Origin: JAWVFM01 sp963843315
Lineage (GTDB): Bacteria > Actinomycetota > Thermoleophilia > Solirubrobacterales > 70-9
Assembly: GCA_963843315.1 (NCBI GenBank)
Contig: CAWJJU010000004.1
Span: 146,494-210,493 of the forward strand
Length of the DNA stretch: 64,000 nt
Direction: 5' to 3'
Numbering within the stretch: position 1 is the stretch's first letter; each line of letters opens with the position of its first letter. Both the position numbers and the translations under genes were made by a program. The notes beneath the pieces were generated by a model. The model worked only from the letters and a program-made list of their open reading frames with translations, was not told the origin of the DNA and ran no database searches. Shown here in pieces: positions 8,751 to 17,079 of this stretch.

Positions 8751-9947
8751 ATGGCTGACTACACCGTCAAGGTTCGCCGCTTCCAGCCCGAGTCGGGCGA
8801 CGGCCCCTACTGGGAGTCGTTCGAGGTCGAGCTCGAGGAATCGCTGTCGGTGCTCGACGCACTGCTCGACGCCCGCTCGAACCAGGACGGCAGCCTGGCC
8901 GTTCGCTGCTCGTGCCGGGCCGCCATCTGCGGCTCCTGCGGCGTGAAGGTGAACGGCCAGTCGACGCTCGCCTGCAAGACCAAGATCCAGGACGCTCAGG
9001 ATGAGGCCAACCGCAAGGCCGGCGTCGTCGCCGGCGACCCGGTGGCGCCCGGTGGCGCCGACGCGCCTCCCGCTCCAGAGGACCAGGCCGAGATCGTCAT
9101 CGAGCCGATGGGCAACATGCCGGTGATCAAGGACCTGGTGACCGACATGGAGTCGACGCACTGGGAGAAGATCCGCCGCGTCACGCCATGGCTCCTGCCC
9201 GAGGGCGACCCGCCGGAGCGCGAGTACCTCGTCCCCGCGGAGGCGATGATCGACGTCACGCAGTCCATGGCCTGCATCCAGTGCGGCGCCTGCGTGTCCT
9301 CGTGCCTGTCGATGGAGGCCGACCCGGGCTTCATCGGCCCCGCCGCGCTGGCCAAGGCCTACCGCTTCGTCGGCGACCCGCGCGACGCCCAGCGGCGCGA
9401 GCGCCTGTACGACCTGGCGCAGGACCCGCAGGGCATCTACGACTGCACCCACTGCTTCTCGTGCGTCGACGCCTGCCCCAAGGGCGTCGCGCCAATGGAT
9501 CAGATCATGCGCCTGCGCCGCCTCGCCGGCCACGAAGAGGAAATCGACGACGTCAACAACGGCCACCGCCACGAGGCCGCCTTCGTGAAGATCATCGAGA
9601 AGAAGGGCACTCTGGACGAGTCGATGCTGCTCCAGGAGTCCTTCGCGCCGGGGATCAAGGGCAAGCTCAAGCCCACCCGCGCTGCGATCAGCGGCCTGCT
9701 GGGCTCCATCCCGACCGCGATTCGCGGAATCCGCACGGGCAAGATGCGCTCGCTGCCCAAGCTCATCCCCGGCGTGCACGAGAAGCTCCCGGGCGACGCG
9801 CAGGACCACGTCAAGCGCGTGTACTCACACGCTGAGGACCACCGCGAGGAGATCAACCTGTACATCGTTGGCGAAGACGAAGGCGATGCCGTGCCCGCGG
9901 CTCCGGAAGAGGGCGAGGGCAGCGTCACCCAAGGAGCTGCTTCATGA
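8751..9947 (+). CDS. sdhB: Succinate dehydrogenase/fumarate reductase iron-sulfur subunit with extended C-terminus
   Basis: 398 residues, compared with about 240-260 for a normal SdhB. A ferredoxin fold with the [2Fe-2S] ligands is at residues 53-75 (VRCSCRAAICGSCG...LAC). Two [4Fe-4S]-type motifs follow: CIQCGACVSSCLSME near 175 and CTHCFSCVDACPKGVAP near 230. An Ala/Pro-rich insertion lies near residues 88-110. The extra 120 C-terminal residues are helical, end in an acidic tail, and have no cofactor motif; a similar extension occurs where SdhB works with a CCG-domain partner. The TGA overlaps the next ATG (9944-9947), indicating coupled translation. Confidence 0.9.
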   Translation: MADYTVKVRRFQPESGDGPYWESFEVELEESLSVLDALLDARSNQDGSLAVRCSCRAAICGSCGVKVNGQSTLACKTKIQDAQDEANRKAGVVAGDPVAPGGADAPPAPEDQAEIVIEPMGNMPVIKDLVTDMESTHWEKIRRVTPWLLPEGDPPEREYLVPAEAMIDVTQSMACIQCGACVSSCLSMEADPGFIGPAALAKAYRFVGDPRDAQRRERLYDLAQDPQGIYDCTHCFSCVDACPKGVAPMDQIMRLRRLAGHEEEIDDVNNGHRHEAAFVKIIEKKGTLDESMLLQESFAPGIKGKLKPTRAAISGLLGSIPTAIRGIRTGKMRSLPKLIPGVHEKLPGDAQDHVKRVYSHAEDHREEINLYIVGEDEGDAVPAAPEEGEGSVTQGAAS

Positions 9948-10840
9948 AGCTTGCGTATTGGCCCGGCTGCGTCTCGCGCGGCTTCACGCCCGAGCTCCAC
10001 GGCTCGATGGCGCTCGTCGCCGAGCGCCTCGGCATCGAGCTGGTCACCCTCGACCGCGCCAACTGCTGCGGCGCGGGCGTCATCGCCGAGCACAACCAGG
10101 AGCTCGCCGACACCCTGAATGCCCGCACCTTCGCCCTCGCTCAGGAGACCGGGCTGGCGATGATGAACATCTGCTCGACCTGCCAGGGCGCCCAGTCCGA
10201 GTGCCGGCAGCGCCTCGACGCCGACGACGCCTACCTGGCCCACATCAACGAGATCCTCGCCCCGGAGGGAATCAGCTACGCCAAGGACAAGACCGGCTTC
10301 GACAACAAGAACTTCCTCTGGGTGCTGGTCGAGGACATCGGCCTCGACCAGCTGAAGGAGCAGGTCAAGCGGCCGCTCGGCGGGCTGCGCGTCGGGCCGT
10401 TCTACGGCTGCTACATCCTGCGCCCCAAGAGCCGCCTGGGCTACGAGGAGCACCCCGACCGCGACCTCTACCTGGACTGGGTGATCGAGGCGCTGGGGGG
10501 CGAGGTCGTCGAGTACGACGGCGCGCGCCGGTGCTGCGGTTTCCCGGTGATCACCATGAACCGCGAGACCTCGCTGCGCCAGGCCGGGACCCACGTGGGC
10601 GACGCCATCGACGCCGGCGCCGACTGCCTGGTGACCCCGTGCCCGCTGTGCCACCTGAACCTGGACATGCAGCAGCCCGAGGCCGCCAAGGTCGTCGGCC
10701 GCGACCTGGGTCTCGCGGTGCTCCACCTGCCACAGCTGGTGGGCCTGGCGCTCGGCTTCGAGCCCAAGCAGCTGGGCATGCCCAAGCACATCGCCTCGAC
10801 CGGCTGGGTCGAGGAGCGGCTCACCGCCGCGACGGCCTGA
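9944..10840 (+). CDS. sdhE: CCG-domain subunit (SdhE / heterodisulfide reductase B-like)
   Basis: 298 residues with two cysteine-rich CCG domains. The first has ANCCGAGV and CSTCQGAQ. The second has GCYILRP, RRCCGFPV and CPLCHLNLD. This is the fold of HdrB, GlpC and SdhE, where each CCG set binds an iron-sulfur or zinc centre and passes electrons to a quinone or a thiol pair. In this operon it replaces the haem-bearing membrane anchor. It has no membrane helix and would sit on the membrane peripherally. Start chosen because ATG overlaps the stop of sdhB (ATGA). Family firm; the electron acceptor is inference. Confidence 0.88.
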   Translation: MKLAYWPGCVSRGFTPELHGSMALVAERLGIELVTLDRANCCGAGVIAEHNQELADTLNARTFALAQETGLAMMNICSTCQGAQSECRQRLDADDAYLAHINEILAPEGISYAKDKTGFDNKNFLWVLVEDIGLDQLKEQVKRPLGGLRVGPFYGCYILRPKSRLGYEEHPDRDLYLDWVIEALGGEVVEYDGARRCCGFPVITMNRETSLRQAGTHVGDAIDAGADCLVTPCPLCHLNLDMQQPEAAKVVGRDLGLAVLHLPQLVGLALGFEPKQLGMPKHIASTGWVEERLTAATA

Positions 10841-10860
10841 CGCAGCCGCCGATCAGCATC

Positions 10861-10866
10861 TAGCCT
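10861..10866 (+). promoter_or_regulatory. -10 box of a probable leaderless promoter
   Basis: TAGCCT is 7 nt before the ATG at 10874, with a CTGACG (10837-10842) at an 18-nt spacing as a possible -35. Confidence 0.5.
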
Positions 10867-10873
10867 GCCGCGA

Positions 10874-11539
10874 ATGAGCGCGGAGCCCGTCGAGCCGACC
10901 GAGCACACGCGCGTGCGGCGAAAGCCGGCGCGCGGCAGCTACGACCGCGAGGTGATCGACTCGATCCTCGACGAGGCGCTCACGTGCCATGTGGGGTTCG
11001 TCGACGACGGCGTGCCGTTCGTCATCCCCACCATCCACGCGCGGGTCGACGACGTCCTCTATCTGCACGGCTCCAAGGCGAGTCGCCTGCTGAAGGTCCT
11101 GGGGTCGGGCGCTCCGTTCTGCGTCACCGTGACGCTGATCGACGGCCTCGTCCTCGCCCGCGCGGCCATCCACCACTCGCTCAACTACCGATCGGTGGTT
11201 GTGCTCGGCGCCGGCGAGCTCGTCACCTCCGAGGAGGAGAAGCGGAGGGCCTTCGACGCCGTCGTCGAGCACATCGTTCCCGGGCGGACGAGCGAGGCAA
11301 GGGGGGCCGACGCCGCCGACCTGAGGGGCACGCAGATCGTTCGCCTGCCCATCAACGAGGCATCGGCCAAGGTGCGGACCGGTCCGCCGATCGACGAGCG
11401 CAAGGACATGGAGCTCGCGGTGTGGGCGGGCGAGCTGCCGCTGACGACCGTGCCCGGCGAGCCCGTGCCCGATCCGGAGGGCACCATCGAGCTCGACGTT
11501 CCGGGCTACGTCATGGATTGGCCCCGCCGCCAGATCTAG
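10874..11539 (+). CDS. Pyridoxamine 5'-phosphate oxidase-like FMN-binding protein
   Basis: 221 residues. The whole length matches the flavin-nucleotide-binding split-barrel family (PNPOx/NimA-like): DSILDEALTCHVGFVDDG at the N-terminus, VIPTIHARVDD and YLHGSKASRL for the FMN phosphate site, and APFCVTVTLIDGLVLARA with HHSLNYRSVVV for the dimer interface. Members bind FMN, F420 or haem and reduce various small compounds; the substrate cannot be read from the sequence. The 3' end overlaps the convergent antiporter gene by 29 bases, so no terminator is possible between them. It is transcribed separately from the Sdh operon, judging by its own -10 box. Confidence 0.82.
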   Translation: MSAEPVEPTEHTRVRRKPARGSYDREVIDSILDEALTCHVGFVDDGVPFVIPTIHARVDDVLYLHGSKASRLLKVLGSGAPFCVTVTLIDGLVLARAAIHHSLNYRSVVVLGAGELVTSEEEKRRAFDAVVEHIVPGRTSEARGADAADLRGTQIVRLPINEASAKVRTGPPIDERKDMELAVWAGELPLTTVPGEPVPDPEGTIELDVPGYVMDWPRRQI

Positions 11540-12731
11540 GCTGGGCGTCGCGCTTCAGCCGCTCCAGCCACCGCGTGCCGACGGTGTCCGTGAGCCCGTG
11601 GACCACGATCGACGTGATCACGGTGAACGCGGCGATCGAGAAGATCAGCGAGCGCTGCGATTCGTGCGAGTCGAGCACGAACAGCGCGAACAGCATCGAG
11701 GCCACCCCCTTCGGCCCGAACCAGGCGATGAAGACCTGCTCCGGGCGCGGCAGCTTCGAGCGCACGAACGAGATGCCGATGGAGAGGGGGCGCGCCACGA
11801 GGATCGCCGCGGCGATAAACACGACCAGCCGCCAGACGTCGCTGCCGAATCCCGTCGCCCAGATCAGCGCTCCGAAGATGAAGAAGGTGATGACCTGGGC
11901 GATCGCGCTCAGGTTCTCGGCGAAGACGATGTACTCCTCGGGAATGTCGTGCTCGGTCACGCCCAGCGTTATCCCGCACACGAAGGCGGCGATCAGGCCG
12001 TTGCCGATCGTCACGTCGGCGAGGCCGAACGCCATCAGGCCGATGCCCAGCGCGTAGATCCCGTCGTTGTGAGGCGCCATGCCGCCACCGGGAAGGCGGC
12101 CGTGCAGGCGCCCGCCGGCGAACCCGAGGACCACGCCAACGAAGGCGCCGAAGGCGGCCTCCCCCACCAGCCGGGTGGCCTCGCCTCCGGCGTCGCCGCC
12201 CGGCTGGGCGAGGATGAGGAAGAAGAGCACGAAGGGAAGCGCCAGCCCGTCGTTCAGGCCCGATTCGAGATTGAGCGTGTGGCGAACGATCGCCGGCACG
12301 CGCAGCGAGGTCACCACGCTCGAGGTCACCACCGGGTCCGTCGGGGTCAGCACCGCGGCCAGCAGGAACGCCTCCGCCCAGTTCAGGGATGGGAAGAGAG
12401 CGTGTGCGGCGATCCCCAGCAGCACGAGCGTCACCGGCATCGCGAGCACGATCGCGCGGGTGACAGAACCCCAGTGGACACGAAGCAGCTCGCGCTCCGC
12501 GAGGAGGCCGTCGGCGAACAGGGTGAGGATCAGCGCGATCTCGACGACGTGGACGACGGCCGCGTCGCCAGAATCGACGCTCACCGCCCCGGCCGCGGCG
12601 AGGCCAATGCCGAAGGCGACGGCGAGGATGGAGATCGACAGGACCGTGCCCCGGAGCAGGCCCGAGAGCCCGGCGGCCACCGCGAGGAGCCCACCGAAGA
12701 CGAGTATGGCTCCGCCGAAGCCCATGTCCAT
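11511..12731 (-). CDS. Na+/H+ antiporter, CPA1 (NhaP) type
   Basis: 406 residues with 12 or so hydrophobic segments. The ion-binding Asp signature of the CPA1 family is visible in LTPTDPVVTSSVVTSL and LNLESGLNDGLALP, the latter carrying the ND pair of electroneutral exchangers. A late conserved stretch FIAWFGPKGVASMLFALFVL corresponds to the membrane helix with the essential Arg/Lys. It exchanges Na+ (or K+) for H+ across the cytoplasmic membrane. There is no cytoplasmic regulatory tail. The ATG lies 44 bases from the divergent small ORF; on the reverse strand a TATGAG box sits 7 nt upstream, a possible weak leaderless promoter. Confidence 0.88.
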   Translation of the reverse strand: MDMGFGGAILVFGGLLAVAAGLSGLLRGTVLSISILAVAFGIGLAAAGAVSVDSGDAAVVHVVEIALILTLFADGLLAERELLRVHWGSVTRAIVLAMPVTLVLLGIAAHALFPSLNWAEAFLLAAVLTPTDPVVTSSVVTSLRVPAIVRHTLNLESGLNDGLALPFVLFFLILAQPGGDAGGEATRLVGEAAFGAFVGVVLGFAGGRLHGRLPGGGMAPHNDGIYALGIGLMAFGLADVTIGNGLIAAFVCGITLGVTEHDIPEEYIVFAENLSAIAQVITFFIFGALIWATGFGSDVWRLVVFIAAAILVARPLSIGISFVRSKLPRPEQVFIAWFGPKGVASMLFALFVLDSHESQRSLIFSIAAFTVITSIVVHGLTDTVGTRWLERLKRDAQPRSGGGANP

Positions 12732-12761
12732 GGACTAACTCATACAAGACAGCGGCATCGC

Positions 12762-12767
12762 TATCCT
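12762..12767 (+). promoter_or_regulatory. -10 box of a probable leaderless promoter for the small ORF and MBL-fold hydrolase
   Basis: TATCCT lies 8 nt before the GTG at 12776 and has no Shine-Dalgarno sequence after it. Confidence 0.5.
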
Positions 12768-12775
12768 GCCGCGCC

Positions 12776-12931
12776 GTGAGCGAAGACACGAATAGCCCGA
12801 AGCCGCCCTCGCCCGAGGTCACGCAACTCGTGCTGCTTGGCCAGCTCGAAGACGCTGTCGCGCTGCACGCCAAGCAGGCCGAGATCGACCACGCCTCGGC
12901 CCGCGCGGCGATCGACGCCATCGCCGATTAG
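12776..12931 (+). CDS. Small acidic hypothetical protein (51 residues)
   Basis: Open frame from GTG to TAG: a Pro-rich start (SEDTNSPKPPSPEV) followed by a helix-forming segment (TQLVLLGQLEDAVALHAKQ, then AEIDHASARAAIDAIAD). Codon third positions are mostly G/C, as in its neighbours. It is preceded by a -10 box at leaderless distance and followed 6 bases later by the GTG of the MBL-fold hydrolase, so the two form one unit. No family recognised. The helical repeat of Ala, Asp and Glu could be a coiled-coil or dimer module; that is a guess. Confidence 0.5.
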   Translation: MSEDTNSPKPPSPEVTQLVLLGQLEDAVALHAKQAEIDHASARAAIDAIAD

Positions 12932-12937
12932 GCGCCC

Positions 12938-13690
12938 GTGAGCGATCCCTCGATGCTCGCGGACGGCGTCGTCCGCCTCGGAACCCACTACGTCAACTGG
13001 TACCTCGTCGCCGACGCGGACGGCGTCACGATCGTCGACGCCGGCGTTCCCGGCTACCGACCGCAGCTCGAGCCTGGCCTGGCGCTGCTGGGGCGCGAGC
13101 TGGCCGACGTCAGGGCCATCCTCCTCACCCACGCCGACGGCGACCACACAGGCGTCTCGCCGCAGGTACGCGACGAGACCGACGTGCCGATCCACCTGCA
13201 CCCCGACGACGCCGAGAGCGCCCGCAGCCGCGGCGCCAAGAAGACCGACGAGGGGATGGCCGGCGAGCTCCGCCACTTCACCGCCTGGCGGCTGTTCACC
13301 CACTTCACCCTTCACGGCGGGGCGCGCCCGCCGGTCGTCGACGACACGGTGGCGGTCGAGCCAGGCCCGATGAGCGTCCCCGGCGCGCCCGTGGCCATCC
13401 ACACCCCGGGCCACACGCCCGGGCACGTCGCCTACCACTTCCCGAATCACGCAGCGCTCTTCGTGGGCGATCTCATGTGTACCTGGCATCCCACTCGCGG
13501 GCGCAGAGGCCCGCAGGTGATGGCCTTCAACGTCTCGACGCCCCAGTCGATCTCCTCGCTGGACGCGGTCGAGGGCATCGACGCCGCGCTCATGCTCCCC
13601 GGGCATGGGGAGCCGTGGGAGGGCGGCGTTGCCGCGGCGGTGGCCCAGGCCCGCGCGACGGCCAAGGCCGACGGGCGACCCGGGGCGTAG
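12938..13690 (+). CDS. Metallo-beta-lactamase-fold hydrolase
   Basis: 250 residues. Zinc-binding motif THADGDHTG (HxxxDH type) lies near residues 64-72, with the further ligands in HTPGHTPGHVAYH near 150, FVGDLM near 170 and the terminal LPGHGEPW near 223. The first His-x-His pair is changed to HADGDH, keeping the Asp-His needed for the second metal. This pattern fits glyoxalase II-like and quorum-lactonase-like subfamilies, but the substrate is open. Starts with GTG 6 bases after the small ORF, probably on the same mRNA. A short inverted repeat follows the gene. Confidence 0.82.
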   Translation: MSDPSMLADGVVRLGTHYVNWYLVADADGVTIVDAGVPGYRPQLEPGLALLGRELADVRAILLTHADGDHTGVSPQVRDETDVPIHLHPDDAESARSRGAKKTDEGMAGELRHFTAWRLFTHFTLHGGARPPVVDDTVAVEPGPMSVPGAPVAIHTPGHTPGHVAYHFPNHAALFVGDLMCTWHPTRGRRGPQVMAFNVSTPQSISSLDAVEGIDAALMLPGHGEPWEGGVAAAVAQARATAKADGRPGA

Positions 13691-13728
13691 GGCGCTTCGG
13701 GGCCTGGTCGTCCGGCCAACTCGCCTTA

Positions 13729-13747
13729 TTGGTCGCTATCCGACCAA
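13729..13747. terminator. Short hairpin between convergent genes
   Basis: TTGGTCG (13729-13735) and CGACCAA (13741-13747) form a 7-bp stem around CTATC, flanked by AT-rich bases in otherwise GC-rich DNA. Lies between the MBL-fold gene and the convergent membrane-protein gene, so it may end both transcripts. There is no strong T-run. Confidence 0.4.
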
Positions 13748-13763
13748 AACTGCGAGTCCGTCG

Positions 13764-16031
13764 TCAGTGAGGGTGGCGGGAGTACCAGTCGACGTACCTG
13801 CCGCACGCGGCCTTCATCGAGGTCGTGCGCTCCGCGGCATCACGCGTGAACGCGATCGTGCCGAGGTGGGCCTGCGCGGTGGCGCCGAACAGGCGTCCGG
13901 CAAGTGGCGGCTGCTCGACGGACGCGGTGATCGTCAGCGGCTTTCCCTCACTGCTGATCGCTCCCGCCGCGTAGTACGGGGTCGTCCCGCGGTAGTCCAG
14001 GTTCGCTGGAATCGTCGCCTCCAGTCCTGACCCGGAGAGGGTGACCGGCCGCGTCGCGTCGTACTGGAGCGACACGTCCCAGCGCCCGGGCGGAAGGCTC
14101 ACGCTCGTCGTCGCCGGTGACCCATCCTCGACCGTGGGTCCGCCACTCCAATCGGAGCTGGTCACCGGGCGCGCCGGGAAGACGGTCGCCTGCCCGCGGA
14201 GAGCGTTGCCGCGCTTCGCGCAGCGCAGGATCGCTCCCGGCGCGTCTCCCTCATCGAGGACGTGCCGATCCAGGGACACCGATCCCGTGTCGCGCCTCCA
14301 CAGCACGAAGTCCGAGGTCTTGCGAACGGCTCGCAGCCACGGCGGCGGCCCGCTCGCGTACGCGCCCCTCGTGGTGATCACGTAGGGAAAGCGCGCCAGC
14401 GTCTCCGGCGTGACCGCGTCGAAGTCGAACTTCTGGAAGACGTCCTTCAGCTTCAGGTTCGGCCTCGCGTAGAAGTTGTCGTAGTAGTTGTGGACGGTGA
14501 CGTAGGGGTCGGCGCCGAGCAGGTCGTAGAGGACGAAGTCGTCGCGGCCGAGGAAGAGCACCTTCTGTCCCTGGATCTCGGGCCGGAAGGTCGCGAGCTC
14601 GTCGTGGTGCGTGGTCGGCCCCACCGGGGCCTGGCGGAGCACCAGGAAGCTGCACGCGAGCGCGGCCACGCCGAATCCCGTCGCGACGGCGGCCGGCGGC
14701 AGCCTCCGCTCCTCCCCCTCCTTGCGGACGAGCCCGCCCAGCCCCACCAGGACGATCAGGGGCGAGGCGATGGCGAGGGCCTTGGCCGAGGTGTAGACGG
14801 TGCCCGAGATCCGGGCCACGACGTAGATCAGCGCCGCGGAGCCGATCGCCGCCGGCACCGCGGGGCCGTAGCGCGCCACCCAGCGGCGCGCCCCCAGCGC
14901 GAACGCCGCAACGGCCAGCGCGCCGCCCGCGTAATAGGCGAGCGGATGCGCGGAGTCGCCCGCCGCAAGCCGGAACTCGCTTGTCGGCCACACCCCGAAG
15001 GCCTCCAGCGGCGAGAGGTGGTGGCGCAGGTTTCCCAGCCCGCCCGAGTTCGCGGTGGAGGGGCTGAACGCCTTGAAGTGCGAGAAGTCGACGAGCCGCC
15101 CGATCTCGGGCAGCGCCGCGACGACGACGATCCCGGCCGCCACGAGGAGCGACGATATGAGCGGCCCCCACTCATGGGGTCTGACCCCATGAGTGGCGAT
15201 GAGGTAGATCGCGGCAGCGCCGATCAGCCAGAAGAGCCCCGGGAACGAGTAGGCGTAGACCGTCCCGGCGCCGATGATGCCCAGGGGGACCGCGTCGCGG
15301 GCGCTGCGCGCGTACGGCAGGCACAGCGCGAAGGCCAGCAGGAAGAGCGCCTCGGTCGGCTCCTTGAACGCTTCCTGCGCGAGATAGGCAGCGCCGAGAT
15401 ACGACAGCGCGGCCAGCGCGCCGACCGCGATGCGAGCCGGAGTCCGGGCTCCTCCGAGCGCTCCCGCCGCCGTGGCCGCGGTGATCACCGGCAGCGCCAG
15501 GGTCAGCCCGGCGAAGCCGTTCACCAGGCTCGTCCCGAGCAGCCCGCTGACCGCGTCGACCAGCGCGTGGGGCCCGACCGGGTAGCCCTGGCCGATCAGG
15601 GTCGGCATGTGCCCCGCGTGCGAGCCGATCCAGTCGGCCATCAGCAGGTGGTAGGCCATGTCGTCGTTGACGAGCCCGACACCCAGAATCCCCACCCGGC
15701 CCGCGGCGATGAACGGGATCGATGCGAGGAGAAGAGCCAGTGCGCCGGCCGCAGCGAGCAGCGGAGCCGCGCCGAACCCGCGCCCGCTCCCCCGTCTGGC
15801 GCGGAAGAGCACCAGGAGGCTCGCGACGAAGGCCAGGAGAAGCGCGACCTCCGCCGCCGTCTGGTGACCCGGGAGCTTGATCGCGATCCCGCTCAGCGCG
15901 ATCAGCGCGGCGAGGCCGACCGGCGCCGACAGCCACGCCGGCAGGCGATCGCCGGCGAGCGCGATGATTGCGCGGCCCACGATGAGCGCCGCGGCGCAGA
16001 TGAGCGCCGCTGATGCGTAGGCGCCGATCAT
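13764..16031 (-). CDS. Large polytopic membrane protein, GT-C glycosyltransferase-like
   Basis: 755 residues from the ATG at 16031 (MIGAYASAALICAAAL); further-upstream starts would run into asd. Roughly 11 hydrophobic helices fill residues 1-480. An acidic VNDDMAYHLLMADW near residue 125 falls in the first long outside loop, the position where GT-C transferases keep their catalytic Asp. The last 270 residues form an outside domain with beta-rich segments (LPPGRWDVSLQYDAT). A second protein of the same design is encoded at 43720-46014. GT-C proteins move sugars from lipid-phosphate carriers to wall or membrane acceptors; here that is inference from topology. The start is 13 bases after the asd stop, so it may share the lysC-asd mRNA. 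Confidence 0.65.
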   Translation of the reverse strand: MIGAYASAALICAAALIVGRAIIALAGDRLPAWLSAPVGLAALIALSGIAIKLPGHQTAAEVALLLAFVASLLVLFRARRGSGRGFGAAPLLAAAGALALLLASIPFIAAGRVGILGVGLVNDDMAYHLLMADWIGSHAGHMPTLIGQGYPVGPHALVDAVSGLLGTSLVNGFAGLTLALPVITAATAAGALGGARTPARIAVGALAALSYLGAAYLAQEAFKEPTEALFLLAFALCLPYARSARDAVPLGIIGAGTVYAYSFPGLFWLIGAAAIYLIATHGVRPHEWGPLISSLLVAAGIVVVAALPEIGRLVDFSHFKAFSPSTANSGGLGNLRHHLSPLEAFGVWPTSEFRLAAGDSAHPLAYYAGGALAVAAFALGARRWVARYGPAVPAAIGSAALIYVVARISGTVYTSAKALAIASPLIVLVGLGGLVRKEGEERRLPPAAVATGFGVAALACSFLVLRQAPVGPTTHHDELATFRPEIQGQKVLFLGRDDFVLYDLLGADPYVTVHNYYDNFYARPNLKLKDVFQKFDFDAVTPETLARFPYVITTRGAYASGPPPWLRAVRKTSDFVLWRRDTGSVSLDRHVLDEGDAPGAILRCAKRGNALRGQATVFPARPVTSSDWSGGPTVEDGSPATTSVSLPPGRWDVSLQYDATRPVTLSGSGLEATIPANLDYRGTTPYYAAGAISSEGKPLTITASVEQPPLAGRLFGATAQAHLGTIAFTRDAAERTTSMKAACGRYVDWYSRHPH
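15168..15196. repeat. Perfect 29-base palindrome inside the membrane-protein gene
   Basis: CCACTCATGGGGTC (15168-15181) and GACCCCATGAGTGG (15183-15196) are perfect 14-base arms around a single T. The inner GGGGTC-T-GACCCC resembles the core of REP-type extragenic palindromes. It encodes residues THGVRPHEWGP in a loop between helices. Confidence 0.75.
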
Positions 16032-16044
16032 TGAGTTGTTCGCT

Positions 16045-17079
16045 CTAGAGCCCCGCCTCGACGAGGATCTCGGCGACCTGCACGGCGTTGGTCGCCGCGC
16101 CCTTGCGGAGGTTGTCGCCGGCGATCCAGAGGTTGAGGCAGCGCTCGGCCGAGGGGTCGCGGCGAACCCGGCCAACCAGCACGTCGTCCTGCCCGGCGGC
16201 GTCGAGGGGGAGCGGGTAGAGGCCCTCGCCCGGCGCGTCGACCACCCTCACGCCCGGCGCCGCGGAGAGGATCTCGCGGCAATCGTCAGGCGAGAGGTCC
16301 TCGCGCAGCGCGATGTTCACCGACTCGGCGTGGCCGGCGATCACGGGGACCCTCACGCACGTCGCCGAGATCCCCAGCTCGTCGGGCCCGACGCCGAGGA
16401 TCTTGTGCGTCTCGGCCATCATCTTGCGCTCCTCGGTGGTGTAGTCGTCGCCGTCCTTGAAGGTCTCGACCTGGGGCAGGACGTTGAACGCGATCTGGTG
16501 CGGGTAGACCTCGGCCGGCGCGGACGAGCCATGCAGGAACGCATGCGCCTGGGTCGTGAGCTCCTCGATCGCCCGCCTGCCCGTGCCCGAGACCGACTGG
16601 TAGGTGGAGACGATGATGCGCTCGATCCCGACCGCACGGTGGACAGGCGCAAGCGCGACGACCATCTGCATGGTCGAGCAGTTGGGGTTGGCGACGATGC
16701 CGCGGGGATGGTCGGCGGCGGCGTCGGGATTGACCTCGGCCACGACGAGCGGGACGTCGTCGTACATGCGCCAGTAGCTCGTGTTGTCGACGACCACAGC
16801 GCCGGCGTCGGCCATCCGCGGGGCCCACTCGGCGCTGACGGCGCCGCCTGCGGAGGAGAGGACGATGTCCAGGCCGGTGATCGCCTCGGGCGAGATCGCG
16901 AGGCACTCGAGCTGCCCCCCGTTGTAGTCGACCGCCGTCCCGGCCGAGCGCTCGGAGGTGAGAGCCACGACCTCGCGCGCCGGGAAGCCGCGCTCGGCAA
17001 GCACCTTCAGCAGCGTGCTCCCGACAGCGCCCGTCGCCCCGAGCACGCCGACCCGGTAACCGTCTGGCGAGCCGCTCAT
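16045..17079 (-). CDS. asd: Aspartate-semialdehyde dehydrogenase
   Basis: 344 residues, the usual family length. NADP-binding GATGAVGSTLL is at residues 14-24. The catalytic Cys134 is in NPNCST, with SGTGRRAIEEL (substrate loop) and VPVIAGHAESVN (general base His) further on. It reduces aspartyl phosphate to the semialdehyde, the second step of the aspartate pathway to lysine, diaminopimelate, methionine and threonine. The ATG abuts the stop of lysC directly, so both are translated from one mRNA. Complete and without oddities. Confidence 0.95.
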   Translation of the reverse strand: MSGSPDGYRVGVLGATGAVGSTLLKVLAERGFPAREVVALTSERSAGTAVDYNGGQLECLAISPEAITGLDIVLSSAGGAVSAEWAPRMADAGAVVVDNTSYWRMYDDVPLVVAEVNPDAAADHPRGIVANPNCSTMQMVVALAPVHRAVGIERIIVSTYQSVSGTGRRAIEELTTQAHAFLHGSSAPAEVYPHQIAFNVLPQVETFKDGDDYTTEERKMMAETHKILGVGPDELGISATCVRVPVIAGHAESVNIALREDLSPDDCREILSAAPGVRVVDAPGEGLYPLPLDAAGQDDVLVGRVRRDPSAERCLNLWIAGDNLRKGAATNAVQVAEILVEAGL

